NCBI RefSeq assembly: GCF_036884655.1
Contig: NC_088345.1
Location: 29,207,001-29,271,000, forward strand
Source: Musa acuminata AAA Group
Taxonomy: Eukaryota > Streptophyta > Magnoliopsida > Zingiberales > Musaceae
Length of the DNA stretch: 64,000 bases
Direction: 5' to 3'
This document shows, in pieces, positions 20,512 to 30,140 of this stretch. A model generated the notes under the pieces. The model had not been told where the DNA came from. It did no database searches and saw nothing but the letters and a program-made list of their open reading frames with translations. The position numbers were made by a program, and so were the translations under genes. Each line of letters opens with the position of its first letter. The first letter of the stretch is position 1.

Positions 20512-21505
20512 GCCTGAGGCCAGTGTGATGGAGCAGGGAGGCGGGGACGAGACCGGTAAACTTTAGCGGAGTGGGCGACTTTGTCACACAGTTGGCAAAC
20601 GACCCACCTTTAATGGCTCGATAGGACAGGATGCCAAGACGGATGATGGTTGGAGTTACCACTTTGCGAGAAGTGATGACTAGGAGGATAGGAGGGGTGT
20701 TGCATGGAACTCATAGAATCAAGAGGCGCATTAGCCAAACCTTGGGTGATGTTCGGCGAGTACCGAGTGCTCTTCCGTTTAGACTTGTGACTGACTTGAG
20801 CTGTGACAGTTGATCCAGGCAGTTTGTCCGCACGCTTCAAGTACATCTCGTAGTCAGTCAGTTTATCATAGAGATCTTCAAAAGAGACTGGCGAGTCGCA
20901 TGCCCGAATTGCAGTAGCCAATTCCTTGTAGTCGGTGTCGAGACCATTAAGGGTATGAATGACAACCTCTTCGTCACATAGGGAATGACCTATCAAAGCT
21001 AAGTCATCAATGATAACCTTGATATGTTGTAGATAATCAGATATAGTACTTCCCTCTTGTTTTGTCACCATAAGCTTGGATAGAAGACTAAGCTTGCGAG
21101 TACGCGAATGATTTGCCAGGGTGGTTTGCAGTGTAGACCATGCATCGGCAGTTGTCACACATGAAGATATCAAGGGAGCAACGAATCCAGCAACTAAAGC
21201 TTGAATAGCTTGGAGGATGAGACGATCTTGACGTAGCCACAGTTTGTGAGCTGGATTGGGTACTGGACTAGGATCGCCGGGGATGTTGAGTATGGCTGGA
21301 GGATAACTGAAAGAGCCATCAATGTAACCTAACAAGTCGTATCCAAATAAAAGATTAGAAAATTGAGCTCGCCAGGACGCATAGTTGCCACCCTTTGATA
21401 ACTTGGGATCAGCTTGGCAGCATTGATGGAGATAAGCCCTGTAGAAGAACAAGAAGTGGGAGTCCCTACAGGAACAGAAACATCAGAAGAAGTGAATGAA
21501 GACAT
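20512..21505 (-). pseudogene. Element L gag (broken)
   Basis: The start ATG is at 21503-21505 (MSSFTSSDVSVPVG). A one-base loss near 21410, between AAKLIP and KLSKGGNYASW, moves the rest into another frame (20610-21452). That frame contains the Copia gag motif WRAQFSNLLFGYDLLGYIDG and the UBN2-type DLYDKLTDYEMYLKR. After TAA at 20610-20612 the reading continues VVCQLCDKVAHSAKVY, a knuckle whose last Cys is now Tyr, and reaches the M insertion at 20511. Gag would form the particle and bind RNA. Not functional. Confidence 0.85.
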
Positions 21506-21995
21506 TTTTTTTTTTTCGTGTGTTATTTTTTTTTTTTTTTTTTTTTTAGAGGAGATGTAGCGAACCTTGTGTGATACTCAGGTCACACAAGGTGGAGAAT
21601 GAGGGAGGGGGCTGCTGCTGTAGATTTGCTGCTTGCTGCAGCAGATTGTAGAGGCTGCAGTTCGCCGAAAGATGGCCGCGAAAACTGTAGCGGTACTCAA
21701 GAAAACTGCAGTGAGAGAATGTTTTCCTCCTTGCGTGACGGCGACGGAGAGTGTCTGCTATAGGCAGCAAATATAAGAGGGAGCAAGGCCGGCGAAGAAA
21801 AGCAAGACCGGCGATGAAGGAATAGAAGGAGTGGATGAGCAGAGCCAAGACGGTGCGACGATGCTCGTTAGCACTGGCTCTGAATCCATGTCTTATGCTT
21901 CTTCAATGACTCCGCTTGAGGCAGTGTGTTACTGTGGCCGCTTGGCTAACACACGGCGATACTGCTGTCGCCAAGGAGGAACTGCTCTGATACCA
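21506..21995 (-). other. Leader of element L
   Basis: About 490 bp between primer site and gag. It contains two long T runs on the plus strand (about 21505-21516 and 21526-21547), that is, A-rich leader RNA just before the gag ATG. The primer-site complement GCTCTGATACCA ends at 21995, adjacent to the LTR. Confidence 0.75.
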
Positions 21996-22096
21996 TGTTA
22001 GAAAATAAATAGATAAACAAGTTGTAGAAGAAGTTGATTGTTATTAACATATCCCCCTTCCTTTTATAAGGGAGAATTTTCCTCATCTACTTATCA
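21996..22096 (-). repeat. 5' LTR of element L, internally deleted
   Basis: 101 bp, same termini as the 173-bp 3' LTR. Two deletions (about 9 and 63 bp) bounded by short repeats such as CTCA explain the difference. LTRs are copied from one template, so the loss happened after insertion. Confidence 0.88.
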
Positions 22097-22585
22097 CGCT
22101 GTATCGCCTCCGCCCACCTCTTCTCACCTCGTCGCGTCGCGTCATGCGAGCTCGGCCGCCAGGCCGACTGCTCCGCGATGCTCTAGCCGTCGCCGCCGAG
22201 CAACGCCGTGCCGGCGTCGTCCGCCTGCGACCGCACCTCCAGAACGCGGCCCTCAACAATGTCATGGGCAGCGTCTTCGGGCGGCGCTACGATGTCTCGC
22301 TCTCCGGTGGTGACGACGGAGGCGGAAGAGCTGAAGGCGATGGTGCTGGAGGGGTTCGACCTCCTGAGCACATTCAATTGGTCGGACCACCTCCCGTGGC
22401 TAGCGCGGTTATACGATCCCTGCAACGTTAAGAAACGGTGCGCGGCCCTCGTGCCGCGAGTCTGCAGGCTGGTTGGCAGCATCATCGCCGAGCACCGCTT
22501 CCGGGTGCCAAGCCACAAGCAGGACAATGCTGACTTCGTGGACGTGCTCCTGTTCGACGAAGGCGACATGATCACCGTCGCGTGG
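22097..22585 (+). pseudogene. CYP78A: CYP78A-type pseudogene, exon 1 right part
   Basis: After the cgctg duplication the reading resumes [27 protein letters not shown]. It then hits TAG near 22180, where a frameshift moves the true sequence ([37 protein letters not shown]) into the +1 frame. A second shift near 22310 restores the first frame ([63 protein letters not shown]). The exon ends after GCGTGG at 22585 with donor GTAACG. About 130 bp are thus out of frame, independent of the TE insertion. Confidence 0.88.
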
Positions 22586-22728
22586 GTAACGTCTTTAACT
22601 CTCATCCCCTCAGTCAACGTAAATGTGTCGTGAATCCATAGGGACTGATTTGCAAATATAATATTTAAGGGGTTACATGTGGAAAAACAGCAAATTATCA
22701 CGACTAAAAGGCGATAATGGTGCGGCAG
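22586..22728 (+). other. Intron of the CYP78A pseudogene
   Basis: 143 bp, GT...AG borders (GTAACG at 22586, GCGGCAG ending at 22728), phase 0, AT-richer than the exons. The position between DMITVAW and EMIFRGTDT is the conserved single intron site of CYP78A genes (family knowledge). Confidence 0.8.
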
Positions 22729-23363
22729 GAGATGATATTTCGGGGCACGGACACGACAGCTCTGCTGACGGAGTGGGTCATCGCGGAGCTGGTGCTCCAC
22801 CCGAAGGTGCAGATCAGGCTCCGCCTCGAGATAGACGCCACCGTGGGGCTCCACCGAGCGCCCATGGACGCCGACGTCGCTAGGATGCCGTACCTCCAGG
22901 GCGTGGTCAAGGAGACCCTCCGAGCGCACCCGCCGGGGCCGCTGCTCTCCTGGGCCCGTCTCTCCACCGACGACGTCCACCTCAGCAACGGGATGGTGGT
23001 CCCCGCCGGGACGACCGCCATGTCAACATGTGCGCCATCACCCACGACGCCGGGGTGTGGGCCCGGCCGCAAGAGTTCCGTCCCGAGCGGTTTGTGGAGG
23101 CGGAGGGCGGCGCCGATGTCGACGTGCGGGGTGGGGACCTGCGGCTCGCTCCATTCGGGGCGGGCCGCCGCGTGTGCCCCGGCAAGAACCCGGGCCTCGC
23201 CACCGTCGGGCTCTGGGTGGCGCGGCTGGTCCACGGCTTCGAGTGGGGCCCTGCGGAATGCTCGCCTGTCGACCTCGGCGAGGTTCTGAAGCTGTCGCTC
23301 GAGATGAAGACTCCCCTCACCGCCGTGGCGACGCCCAGGGAGAACGTTGTCGGGTTGTTCTAA
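22729..23363 (+). pseudogene. CYP78A: CYP78A-type pseudogene, exon 2
   Basis: The I-helix is [13 protein letters not shown]; the ExxR motif lies in [13 protein letters not shown]. The PERF-like segment is [11 protein letters not shown] and the heme-binding loop [12 protein letters not shown] with its axial Cys is intact. The C-terminus is LSLEMKTPL...GLF, with TAA at 23361-23363. A one-base loss near 23020 (GCC ATG TC AAC) shifts the frame between AGTTAM and NMCAITHD, and a conserved Trp is now Cys there. Enzyme motifs are otherwise preserved, suggesting fairly recent loss. With the two TE insertions and three frameshifts no functional protein is possible. Confidence 0.9.
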
Positions 23364-23612
23364 GATAACGACCGCCACTATAAAATCTTAGAGACGAAAT
23401 AGTATACCTCCAAGTATTATTACGGTCACGCAAGATATAAGATACACTGGATGTTGCCAGGGGCTCCAGTTTTGGCTATAAACATTCTCGAAATCCTCTG
23501 TTTAGTTTCAAACTCTACGTGTTTATTTTGCTTGTTTGCTTTGATTTTTAATCAAATTTTCTTTCGATATATAACATCTGGGTACTAGTGATCATCGAAC
23601 GTTTGTACTGTT
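23364..23612 (+). other. 3' flank of the CYP78A pseudogene
   Basis: About 250 bp of AT-rich sequence between the P450 stop and element N. It presumably holds the original 3' UTR; no coding frame or clear repeat seen. Confidence 0.5.
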
Positions 23613-23617
23613 ATAAT

Positions 23618-23939
23618 TGTTGAAATTAAACTTGTTCAAAGCCATAAAAAGGTTCATTGCATGTGGGAGAATCATTAGAAGAAAAAAATGGATTAAAAGT
23701 CAAGTCAAATTGGTTATTGATTCTTAAAAGGGTTTTTTGAAAGAGAATGATTCATCTTCAATATAATTAATATAATGTATCTTTGGGGACTATATAAACC
23801 TCATATGTTGGGTCATGAGTAGAATAGAGTTTCTGAAATTGTAAAAATATTTTTCTTGAGAGAAATATAGAAGATTGAAAGCTTGTCATACTCTTCCTCT
23901 ATTTGATATCTCTATCCTCTCTTCCTATCAACATCAACA
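23618..23939 (+). repeat. 5' LTR of element N
   Basis: 322 bp, TGTTGAAATTAAAC to CATCAACA, with TATATAAACC near 23790 as a likely TATA box. Confidence 0.9.
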
Positions 23940-23959
23940 TTTGGTATCAGAGCCAAGTT

Positions 23960-24169
23960 ATGGCCTCTTCCTCAAGTGTCATCCAACTCCAGATCCCCAG
24001 ATTGACAAAAGAAAATTATGATATATGGTGCATCCAAATGAAGGTTCTTCTAGGCTCCCAAGATGTATGGGAGTTTGTAGAAGATAGATTTGCTGAACTA
24101 AGTCCAGCAGAAGAAGGAGCAATGAATGCAGAAGGAAGAAAACAACTCAAAGAAAGCCTTTCAAAGTGA
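23960..24169 (+). pseudogene. Element N gag N-terminus
   Basis: It begins at ATG 23960 (MASSSSVIQLQIPRL) and has the gag motif LTKENYDIWCIQMKVLLGSQD. It is cut after about 69 codons at KESLSK with TGA 24167-24169. The remaining gag, zinc knuckle, protease and integrase zinc finger are missing, and integrase sequence starts in another frame at the same bases. Confidence 0.8.
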
Positions 24170-26694
24170 GAAGAACAAAAATAGCATGGCATCGACTCGA
24201 TCTGGTGCACTCGGATGTTTGTGGCCCTATCAATCTAGTAACACTTGGAGGAAGCAGGTATTTTCTTACATTTACTAATGATTATAGTGGCAAAACTTGG
24301 GTTTACATGTTAAAAGAAAAGAAAGAAGTTTTAAGCAAATTCAAAGAATTTAAGGATTTGGTTGAAAGACAAAGTTGTTGTAAGATTAAATGTTTAAGAA
24401 CAGATAGAGGTGGTGAATATATATCAAATGAATTTGAAAGTTTTTGTAGAAATAATGGAATTCTACATCAATTCACCATACCATACACACATCAACAAAA
24501 TGGTGTCTCAGAAAGAAAAAATAGGACTATCCTTAATATGGTCCGATGTATGTTAAAGGAAAGAAAAATTCTGAAAGAATTTTGGGGTGATGCTGTTGCT
24601 TGTGTAGTTGATTTGCTTAACAGGTTTCCGACAAAGCGAATTGGTAATGTTACACCAGAAGAAGCATGGAGCTTACAAAAACCAAGAGTTGATCATTTGA
24701 GGATTTTTGGAAGTGTTGCATTTGCCAAGATACCAAAAGAGAAGAGAACAAAATTGGAGGATAAAAGTCAAAAATACATTTTGCTAGGTTATCCAGAAAA
24801 TTCCAGTGGTTACAAACTCTACAATCCTATCACAAATAAAGTTGTGATGTCAAAAGATATTGAGTTTGATGAACAACAGATTTGGAACTGGAAAAATGAT
24901 GAGCAGTATAAGAAAGCTGTAGTTTCAGAAGAAGATGATATAATACAAGCAAGCACTGAAGTTGCTTTGCCAGAATCATCACCTAGATCAGCTAGGTCAC
25001 ATGATTCAAGAAGTCCAATTATAAGAAGGACAAGACCGATTCAGGACCTATATGATGTAACTCGAAGGATTGATACTAACAATGATGAACTTTCTTTATT
25101 TTGTCTTTTTGCAGGATATGATCCATTAACCTTCGAAGAAGCTTATAGAGATGAAAAATGGCGACGAGCTATGAATGAAGAGATTCATGTAATTAACAAA
25201 AATAATACATGGGAGCTTACTACACTTCCAGAAGACCACCAAGCTATCGGTGTTAGGTGGATCTTCAAAACAAAAAGAAATGCAAAAGGAGAGGTGGAGA
25301 AATACAAGGCCAGATTGGTTGCAAAGAGATATAAACAACAATATGGAATTTATTATGAAGAAGTATTTGCGCCAGTTGCTCGATTGGAGACAGTAAGATT
25401 ACTTATCTCTTTAGCAGCTCAAATGAAATGGAAGATTTTACAAATGGATGTCAAATCAGCATTTCTTAATGGAGTTCTTGAAGAAGAGGTATATATTCAA
25501 CAACCCCTTGGTTTTATTATTCAAGAACAAGAAGACAAAGTATACAAATTAAAGAGAGCTCTTTATGGGCTTAAACAAGCCCCACGAGCATGAAATTCTC
25601 GAATAGATGCTTATTTTATTCAAAATGATTTTTCTAAATGTCCACATGAACATGCTCTCTATACAAAATCTAACTCTAATGGAGATATCTTGTTTGTATG
25701 CCTGTACGTAGATGATTTAATATTTACAGGCAATAGTAGCTCCATGATTATAGATTTTAAGCATTCTATGAAAAAGGAGTTTGAGATGACCGACTTGGGC
25801 TTAATGACTTATTTCCTTGGTATCAAAGTTATACAAGATAATGAAGGAATTTTTATCTCACAAGAAAATTATGCAAAGGAGGTTTTAAAGAAGTTTTATA
25901 TGGAAGATTGTCATCCTACAGATACACCTGTTGAATATGGCACCAAGTTGACCAAGGAAGGTGAAGGTACATACATTAATCCAACTTATTATAAAAGTCT
26001 AGTTGGATGTTTAAGGTATTTGACATGCACTCGACCTGATATACTATTTGGAGTTGGTTTAATAAGTAGATTTATGGAAGTTCCAAAGACATCTCATTTA
26101 AATGTCGCTAAAAGAATTTTGCGATATATCAAAGGAACAATTGAGTATGGAATGTTCTATTCATCATCTAAAAAGTTGGAGCTCATTGGATATAGTGAGA
26201 GTGATTGGGCCGGAAGCTACGATGATCGGAAGAGTACAACTGGATTTGTATTTTATTTTGGTGAAGCTATATTCACTTGGTCTTCAAAAAAGCAACGAAT
26301 CGTTGCTCTATCAAGTTGTGAAGCAGAATATATAGTAGCTTCTTCTAGTGTTTGTCATGCAATATGGCTAAGAAGATTACTCAAAGAACTTCATATGCCA
26401 CAGGAGAAGTCAACCAAGATTTATGTTGATAACAAATCAGCTATTGCCTTAGCTAAGAATCCAGTCTATCATGAAAGATCGAAGCATATCGATACAAGAT
26501 TTCATTTCATAAGAGATCATATCAAAAATAAAGAAGTGGAGATACATCATGTCAAGACAAGTGAACAAGTGGCTGATATACTCACAAAACCTCTTAAATT
26601 TGAAATATTTCAACAACTTCGAAGAAAACTTGGCATGCTGGATGGAATAAGTTTAAGAGGAGAGAATGTTGGAATTAAACTTGTTCAAGAGGCA
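24166..26694 (+). pseudogene. Element N pol: integrase, RT, RNase H
   Basis: The reading starts inside integrase (RRTKIAWHRLDLVHSDVCGP), then has FTNDYSGKTWVY, DRGGEY, HQQNGVSERKNRT and IFGSVAFAKIP. RT follows with [31 protein letters not shown] and [10 protein letters not shown], then TGA 25591-25593 where the family has Trp (TGG to TGA). After this the same frame goes on with CLYVDDLIFTGN, TRPDILFGVG, RNase H SSKKQRIVALSSCEAEY and HIDTRFHF, ending at TAA 26695-26697. One stop is the only visible break over about 840 codons, so the element is young despite its deletion. Confidence 0.88.
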
Positions 26695-27008
26695 TAAAAA
26701 GGTTCATTGCATCAAGTGAGAGAATCATTACATCAAGAAGAAAAAAATGGATTAAAAGTCTATAGAAGGATAAGTCAAATTGGTTATTGGTTCTTGAAAA
26801 GGTTTCTTGAAAGAGAATGATTCATCTTGAATATAATTAATATAATATATCTTTGGGACTATATAAACCCCATATGTTGGGTCATGAGTAGAATAAAGTT
26901 TCTGAAATTGTAAAAGTGTTTTTCTTGAGAGAAATATAGAAGATTGAAAGCTTGTCATACTCTTCCTCTATTTGATATCTCTATCCTCTCTTCCTATCAA
27001 CATCAACA
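26667..27008 (+). repeat. 3' LTR of element N
   Basis: 342 bp with the same ends (TGTTGGAATT to CATCAACA). It differs from the 5' LTR by point changes and small insertions near 26715-26770. The pol frame ends 31 bp inside it (26695-26697). Confidence 0.9.
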
Positions 27009-27013
27009 ATAAT

Positions 27014-28119
27014 GTTGTCTTCATCTGTCTTCCGTAACGTGTCTTCCAAGAGATATGGTGAAAGATTGACTACTGCAATGAAGTTAATCTGCTTATAGGA
27101 CATGCATTGATGAAATGAACGATGCAATGGCCGTTGCTTTTCAGTTCTCTGGATCGATATGTGCTCCGCTTTAAATTTTCCTTGAGCAACAACCAACGTA
27201 GTGGTAGCTGCCAGCTCTGCCGTTGTTGCCATGCATGGCATATTTGACTTTCTGATGATTCATTGGAAGACTAACTGAGGTATCTTAATAACTCTCAGTT
27301 TCAAGGGGGGCGCTATGCTGCCTCAGTGTACGCTAGTTGGTGAGAAGATGTGAATCATGCCCCAAGGCATGGTACGAGGACAACGCAAAAGTTGAGGAGG
27401 AACCGGTGCCCTCTGATGGTCCTCTACTATCATGGACTCATTCCGAAGCCCTATGTGCACACACCATCAGAAGACCTGAGCGGCTCGTGCCTGATGCCAT
27501 TCGCTAGGATCATGCCGTACGTGGCGATACAGAGACTCAAGGCAGAAGAGAGAGAGAGAGAGAGAGATCGCCTGCGGATCCTTTCCTGGCCTTAGCGGTG
27601 ACGCAAGGTGTGGGAACGTCGGTGGCCCTACGCCACGCATGATTTGCTCACTAGCACGTACGTACCTTAAACGCTGTCGTAGAAATGGCAGGACTTAGGA
27701 AAGGAGGAGACGACCTCCCTCCATTAACCACGTGACTTGATTCGGCGGTCGCCGCGGTGCAGCCAAAGCTACGATCAGTTACATTGCACTCCCGTCAAAT
27801 GGTCTCCTTACGGCTTTAAATGCATGCAGAGGAGAAAAGAATGGGAAAAGTAGCTCATTAGACTGCTAATGATACTGCAAAATGCAGAAAAGTAGCTCAT
27901 TAAGGGTAATTGTCATTAATTTCACAAGGTAAAAAATTTTATTTTATTTTGTAAGCATGGGAGTGAAGTATCAAACTATACAAATCTTACTTGGCCTTCC
28001 TAGTATGTATTTCATTTGTAATCTATGGGGTTCTTTTTTGCTCTGAAGTCTTCTGTCACCCGATAAAGTGGTATCAAAGTGTAAAAAATATGATAATCAA
28101 ATATTAAACAAAGATGAGT
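27014..28119. other. Intergenic sequence, no gene supported
   Basis: Mixed composition unlike the flanking repeats, with higher GC near 27350-27790. It includes an (AG)n microsatellite at about 27545-27568 and a CACGTG near 27729. Short frames are present on both strands, but none has recognisable domains or convincing codon pattern. A duplicated stretch AGAAAAGTAGCTCATTA-like occurs near 27843 and 27888. Probably remnant host intergenic DNA. Confidence 0.5.
27545..27568. repeat. (AG)n microsatellite
   Basis: About 24 bp of uninterrupted AG repeats. Confidence 0.85.
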
Positions 28120-28650
28120 GATAATTGTTGAAAACGGATTTCAAAAATCTTCTTTTCCGATGAGCGAATGAAATGAATCGGAGAAGAAGGTTTTTGCTTT
28201 AAACGCAAAGGCTATGAATGCCTTGTTTTGTGCACTAGACAAAAATGAATTTAATCGTGTTTCAATTTGTGATTCGGCTTTTGATATTTGGAGAACTCTT
28301 GAGGTCACTCATGAAGGCACTAGCCGAGTGAAAGAGTGCAAAATCAACATCCTTGTGCACTCTTACGAACTCTTCCGAATGAAATCAAGTGAGTCCATCG
28401 GAGACATGTACACCCGGTTCACGGATGTCATCAATGGACTCAAAGCTCTCGGTAAAGATTTTACTAACTTTGAACTAGTAACTAAAATTTTAAGATCCCT
28501 CCCTAAAAGTTGGGATCCAAAAGTTACGGCCATTCAAGAGGCCAAAGACCTTAAAACATTCCCTCTTGAAGAACTTATTGGGTCTCTAATGACCTACGAA
28601 ATGACATGTCAAGACCTTAAAATATTCCCTCTTGAAGAACTTACTAATGG
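28120..28650 (+). pseudogene. Orphan SIRE gag fragment
   Basis: The reading VENGFQKSSFPMSE, KKVFALNAKAMNALFCALDKN, WRTLEVTHEGTSRVKE, DMYTRFTDVINGLKALGKD, ILRSLPKSWDPKVTAIQEAK, LEELIGSLMTYEMTCQD matches gag of elements B and E closely. There is one TGA near 28169 (Trp to stop). At the right end the phrase LKTFPLEEL is repeated as LKIFPLEEL with 28-30 identical bases, a local duplication. No LTR, primer site or pol accompanies it, so it is a free-standing fragment, probably a repair-captured piece or a deletion remnant. Confidence 0.85.
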
Positions 28651-30135
28651 TATTCACATAATTAATTTTTATGATAATTATCTCTCTTAGTCAAATAATT
28701 TTATTTTAATAAGATTATTTTAATTTTGACTAATCAAAATAATAACTTAATATATTTAATTATACATGTGTGATCTAAAAATTCTAACACGTCAAGGAGA
28801 ACTCTATCGCAGCCCTCACCAACACCCTAGTCCACGCGACGGATAACCTTGAGGCCCATGTCTTCATGACCGACCTAGTATAAATAGAGGAGGAGGTCAA
28901 GAGGAAGGAAGGGGCATCGACATGAAGCATACATGGTATCAATCACTCTCCGGAATAGCAACGAGCATAGGTTGCTAAGCCCTCCATAGCCCCCAGCACT
29001 AGAGGCCCCCCGCGGACCCGAATCTCTAACCTCCACCACCCGCTTGTTTTTGCCACCACTTCTGCTGTTGTCGCCAAACATTCAAGTCATTCACATCCAT
29101 AATTCATAAAACCTATGCAATTTAAAATCATATACCGCATCACTCGATGAATCATAAAATTTGAAAACCAACTCACCAAGACAATAACCACATGATAAAT
29201 CCACAAGTGTGGGATTCTACATAATCACAAAAATCGACATTTACCACATGTTCATATCATTGCACAAATTAACTTAAAACTACAAAATCCTAACATGAGA
29301 GGTCCTTTAAACTTTTACAAAACTCATAAGTTCATATTTACCATCAACATTTCATTAGACACCAAGTGTACTTATACAATAAAAACATATCATCCATTAA
29401 AGGTTTGCCAAAAGTCTTCTAGCTTTCCATAGCCTCGGCCCAATTTAAACATTTTAGTGAGTGACAAACTATCTTGAAAAATTTATATAGTAATAGGGTA
29501 AGCATATAGAGCTCAGCAAGCAACTAACATATCCATGGTGAAAGAGGATAGTTTCAAACAAATAAGGTACCAAATACAAGGAAGGGATACAAGAGTTCAT
29601 AGATAGCCACTTATCGAATGCAGATTTATAATGTCATTTCAGTTGAAGCATGTTTTATTCATAACAATTGAGTAAAGATTAGTTGGAGCAAATCATTGAC
29701 ATAAGGAGTATTTCGAGGAATATCAACGGCGTATGAAATGTTACGGAGTATATCAATTGCATATGAAGCATTTCTGAACATATCAAGGGTGTATGAAATG
29801 TTTCAAAACATATCAATGGCTTATAAAACATTTCAGAGCATATAAATTACATATGAAATATTTCAGAGTATATCAATAATAAACGAAACATTTCAGAGTA
29901 TATCAATGACATAGGAAGTATTTTGGAGTATATCAAAGAACAAATACAAAATAGAAGCTCAAACGTCGCATTTGATGTTCCATACATTTCATTCTTATCC
30001 AAAGAATATATAGAAGCACATAACTAAAGCTCTGGATATTATATCAAACACATAGATGGTGAAGTGGGATCATAACATAATATGGTCCATCCATTTCTGA
30101 ATGATTATCAAACATAATCTAGAGCATTGCGGGCT
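28651..30135. other. Unclassified repeat-like sequence, host of element H
   Basis: AT-rich sequence with no convincing gene. The stretch 28790-29090 is GC-richer, with a TATAAATAGAGG motif near 28880 and TGGTATCAATCAC near 28933, loosely like an LTR end plus primer site. The rest resembles the internal part of a long gypsy LTR but I cannot name a family. It holds the 30-bp tandem array and resumes at 42768 after element H. Confidence 0.45.
29705..29944. repeat. Tandem array, eight units of exactly 30 bp
   Basis: Unit boundaries fall at 29705, 29735, 29765, 29795, 29825, 29855, 29885 and 29915, with no insertions or deletions. The approximate consensus is GAAAYATTTC then AGAGTATATC then AATGRCATAT. 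Units differ by many substitutions, so the array is old, yet the spacing is exact. Read in one frame each unit gives an E-x-F-x-S-I-S-x-x-Y decapeptide, with stops in units 5 and 7. Three helical turns per unit also fits a DNA-binding array. Confidence 0.85.
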
Positions 30136-30140
30136 CTAAG
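30136..30140. repeat. Target-site duplication of element H, left copy
   Basis: ctaag, repeated at 42768-42772. Confidence 0.9.

Larger units (their letters stand above)
11495..22096 (-). mobile_element. Element L: Copia retrotransposon inserted in CYP78A
   Basis: It has LTRs at 11495-11667 and 21996-22096, a polypurine tract complement TGCCCCCGC at 11668, a primer-site complement GCTCTGATACCA at 21984-21995 and duplication cgctg. Coding runs on the minus strand as gag, PR, INT, RT, RNase H. Short LTRs and RT/integrase style suggest the Ale/Retrofit group (inference). The gypsy element M interrupts it between the gag knuckle and protease. Confidence 0.92.
23618..27008 (+). mobile_element. Element N: TAR-like Copia, internally deleted
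   Basis: LTRs at 23618-23939 and 26667-27008, primer site TGGTATCAGAGCC at 23942, purine-rich tract before the 3' LTR (TTTAAGAGGAGAGAA), and duplication ataat (23613-23617 and 27009-27013). At 3.4 kb it is shorter than an autonomous Copia because the segment from mid-gag to the integrase N-terminus is gone. Lineage call (TAR/Tork side) is from RT and integrase style and is inference. Confidence 0.9.

Noticed and set aside
21526..21547. Long T runs as a terminator
   Set aside because: They lie in the leader of element L on its antisense strand; plant polymerase II does not terminate at such runs and no polymerase III gene is present.
22083..23378. Minus-strand frames of up to 265 codons opposite the P450 exons
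   Set aside because: Antisense openness results from high GC at third positions; the plus strand carries the P450 motifs.
26981..27595. Short frames on both strands between 27.0 and 27.6 kb as host exons
   Set aside because: No recognisable domain, no splice structure that I can defend, and the minus-strand frame overlaps the LTR end of element N.
28880..28950. TATAAATAG followed by TGGTATCAATCAC as an LTR end plus primer site of an unrecognised element
   Set aside because: No partner LTR, duplication or coding domain was found; the match to a primer site is partial.
29705..29944. 30-bp repeats considered as a CRISPR-like array
   Set aside because: Units are directly adjacent with no unique spacers, strongly diverged, and lie in plant nuclear repeats.
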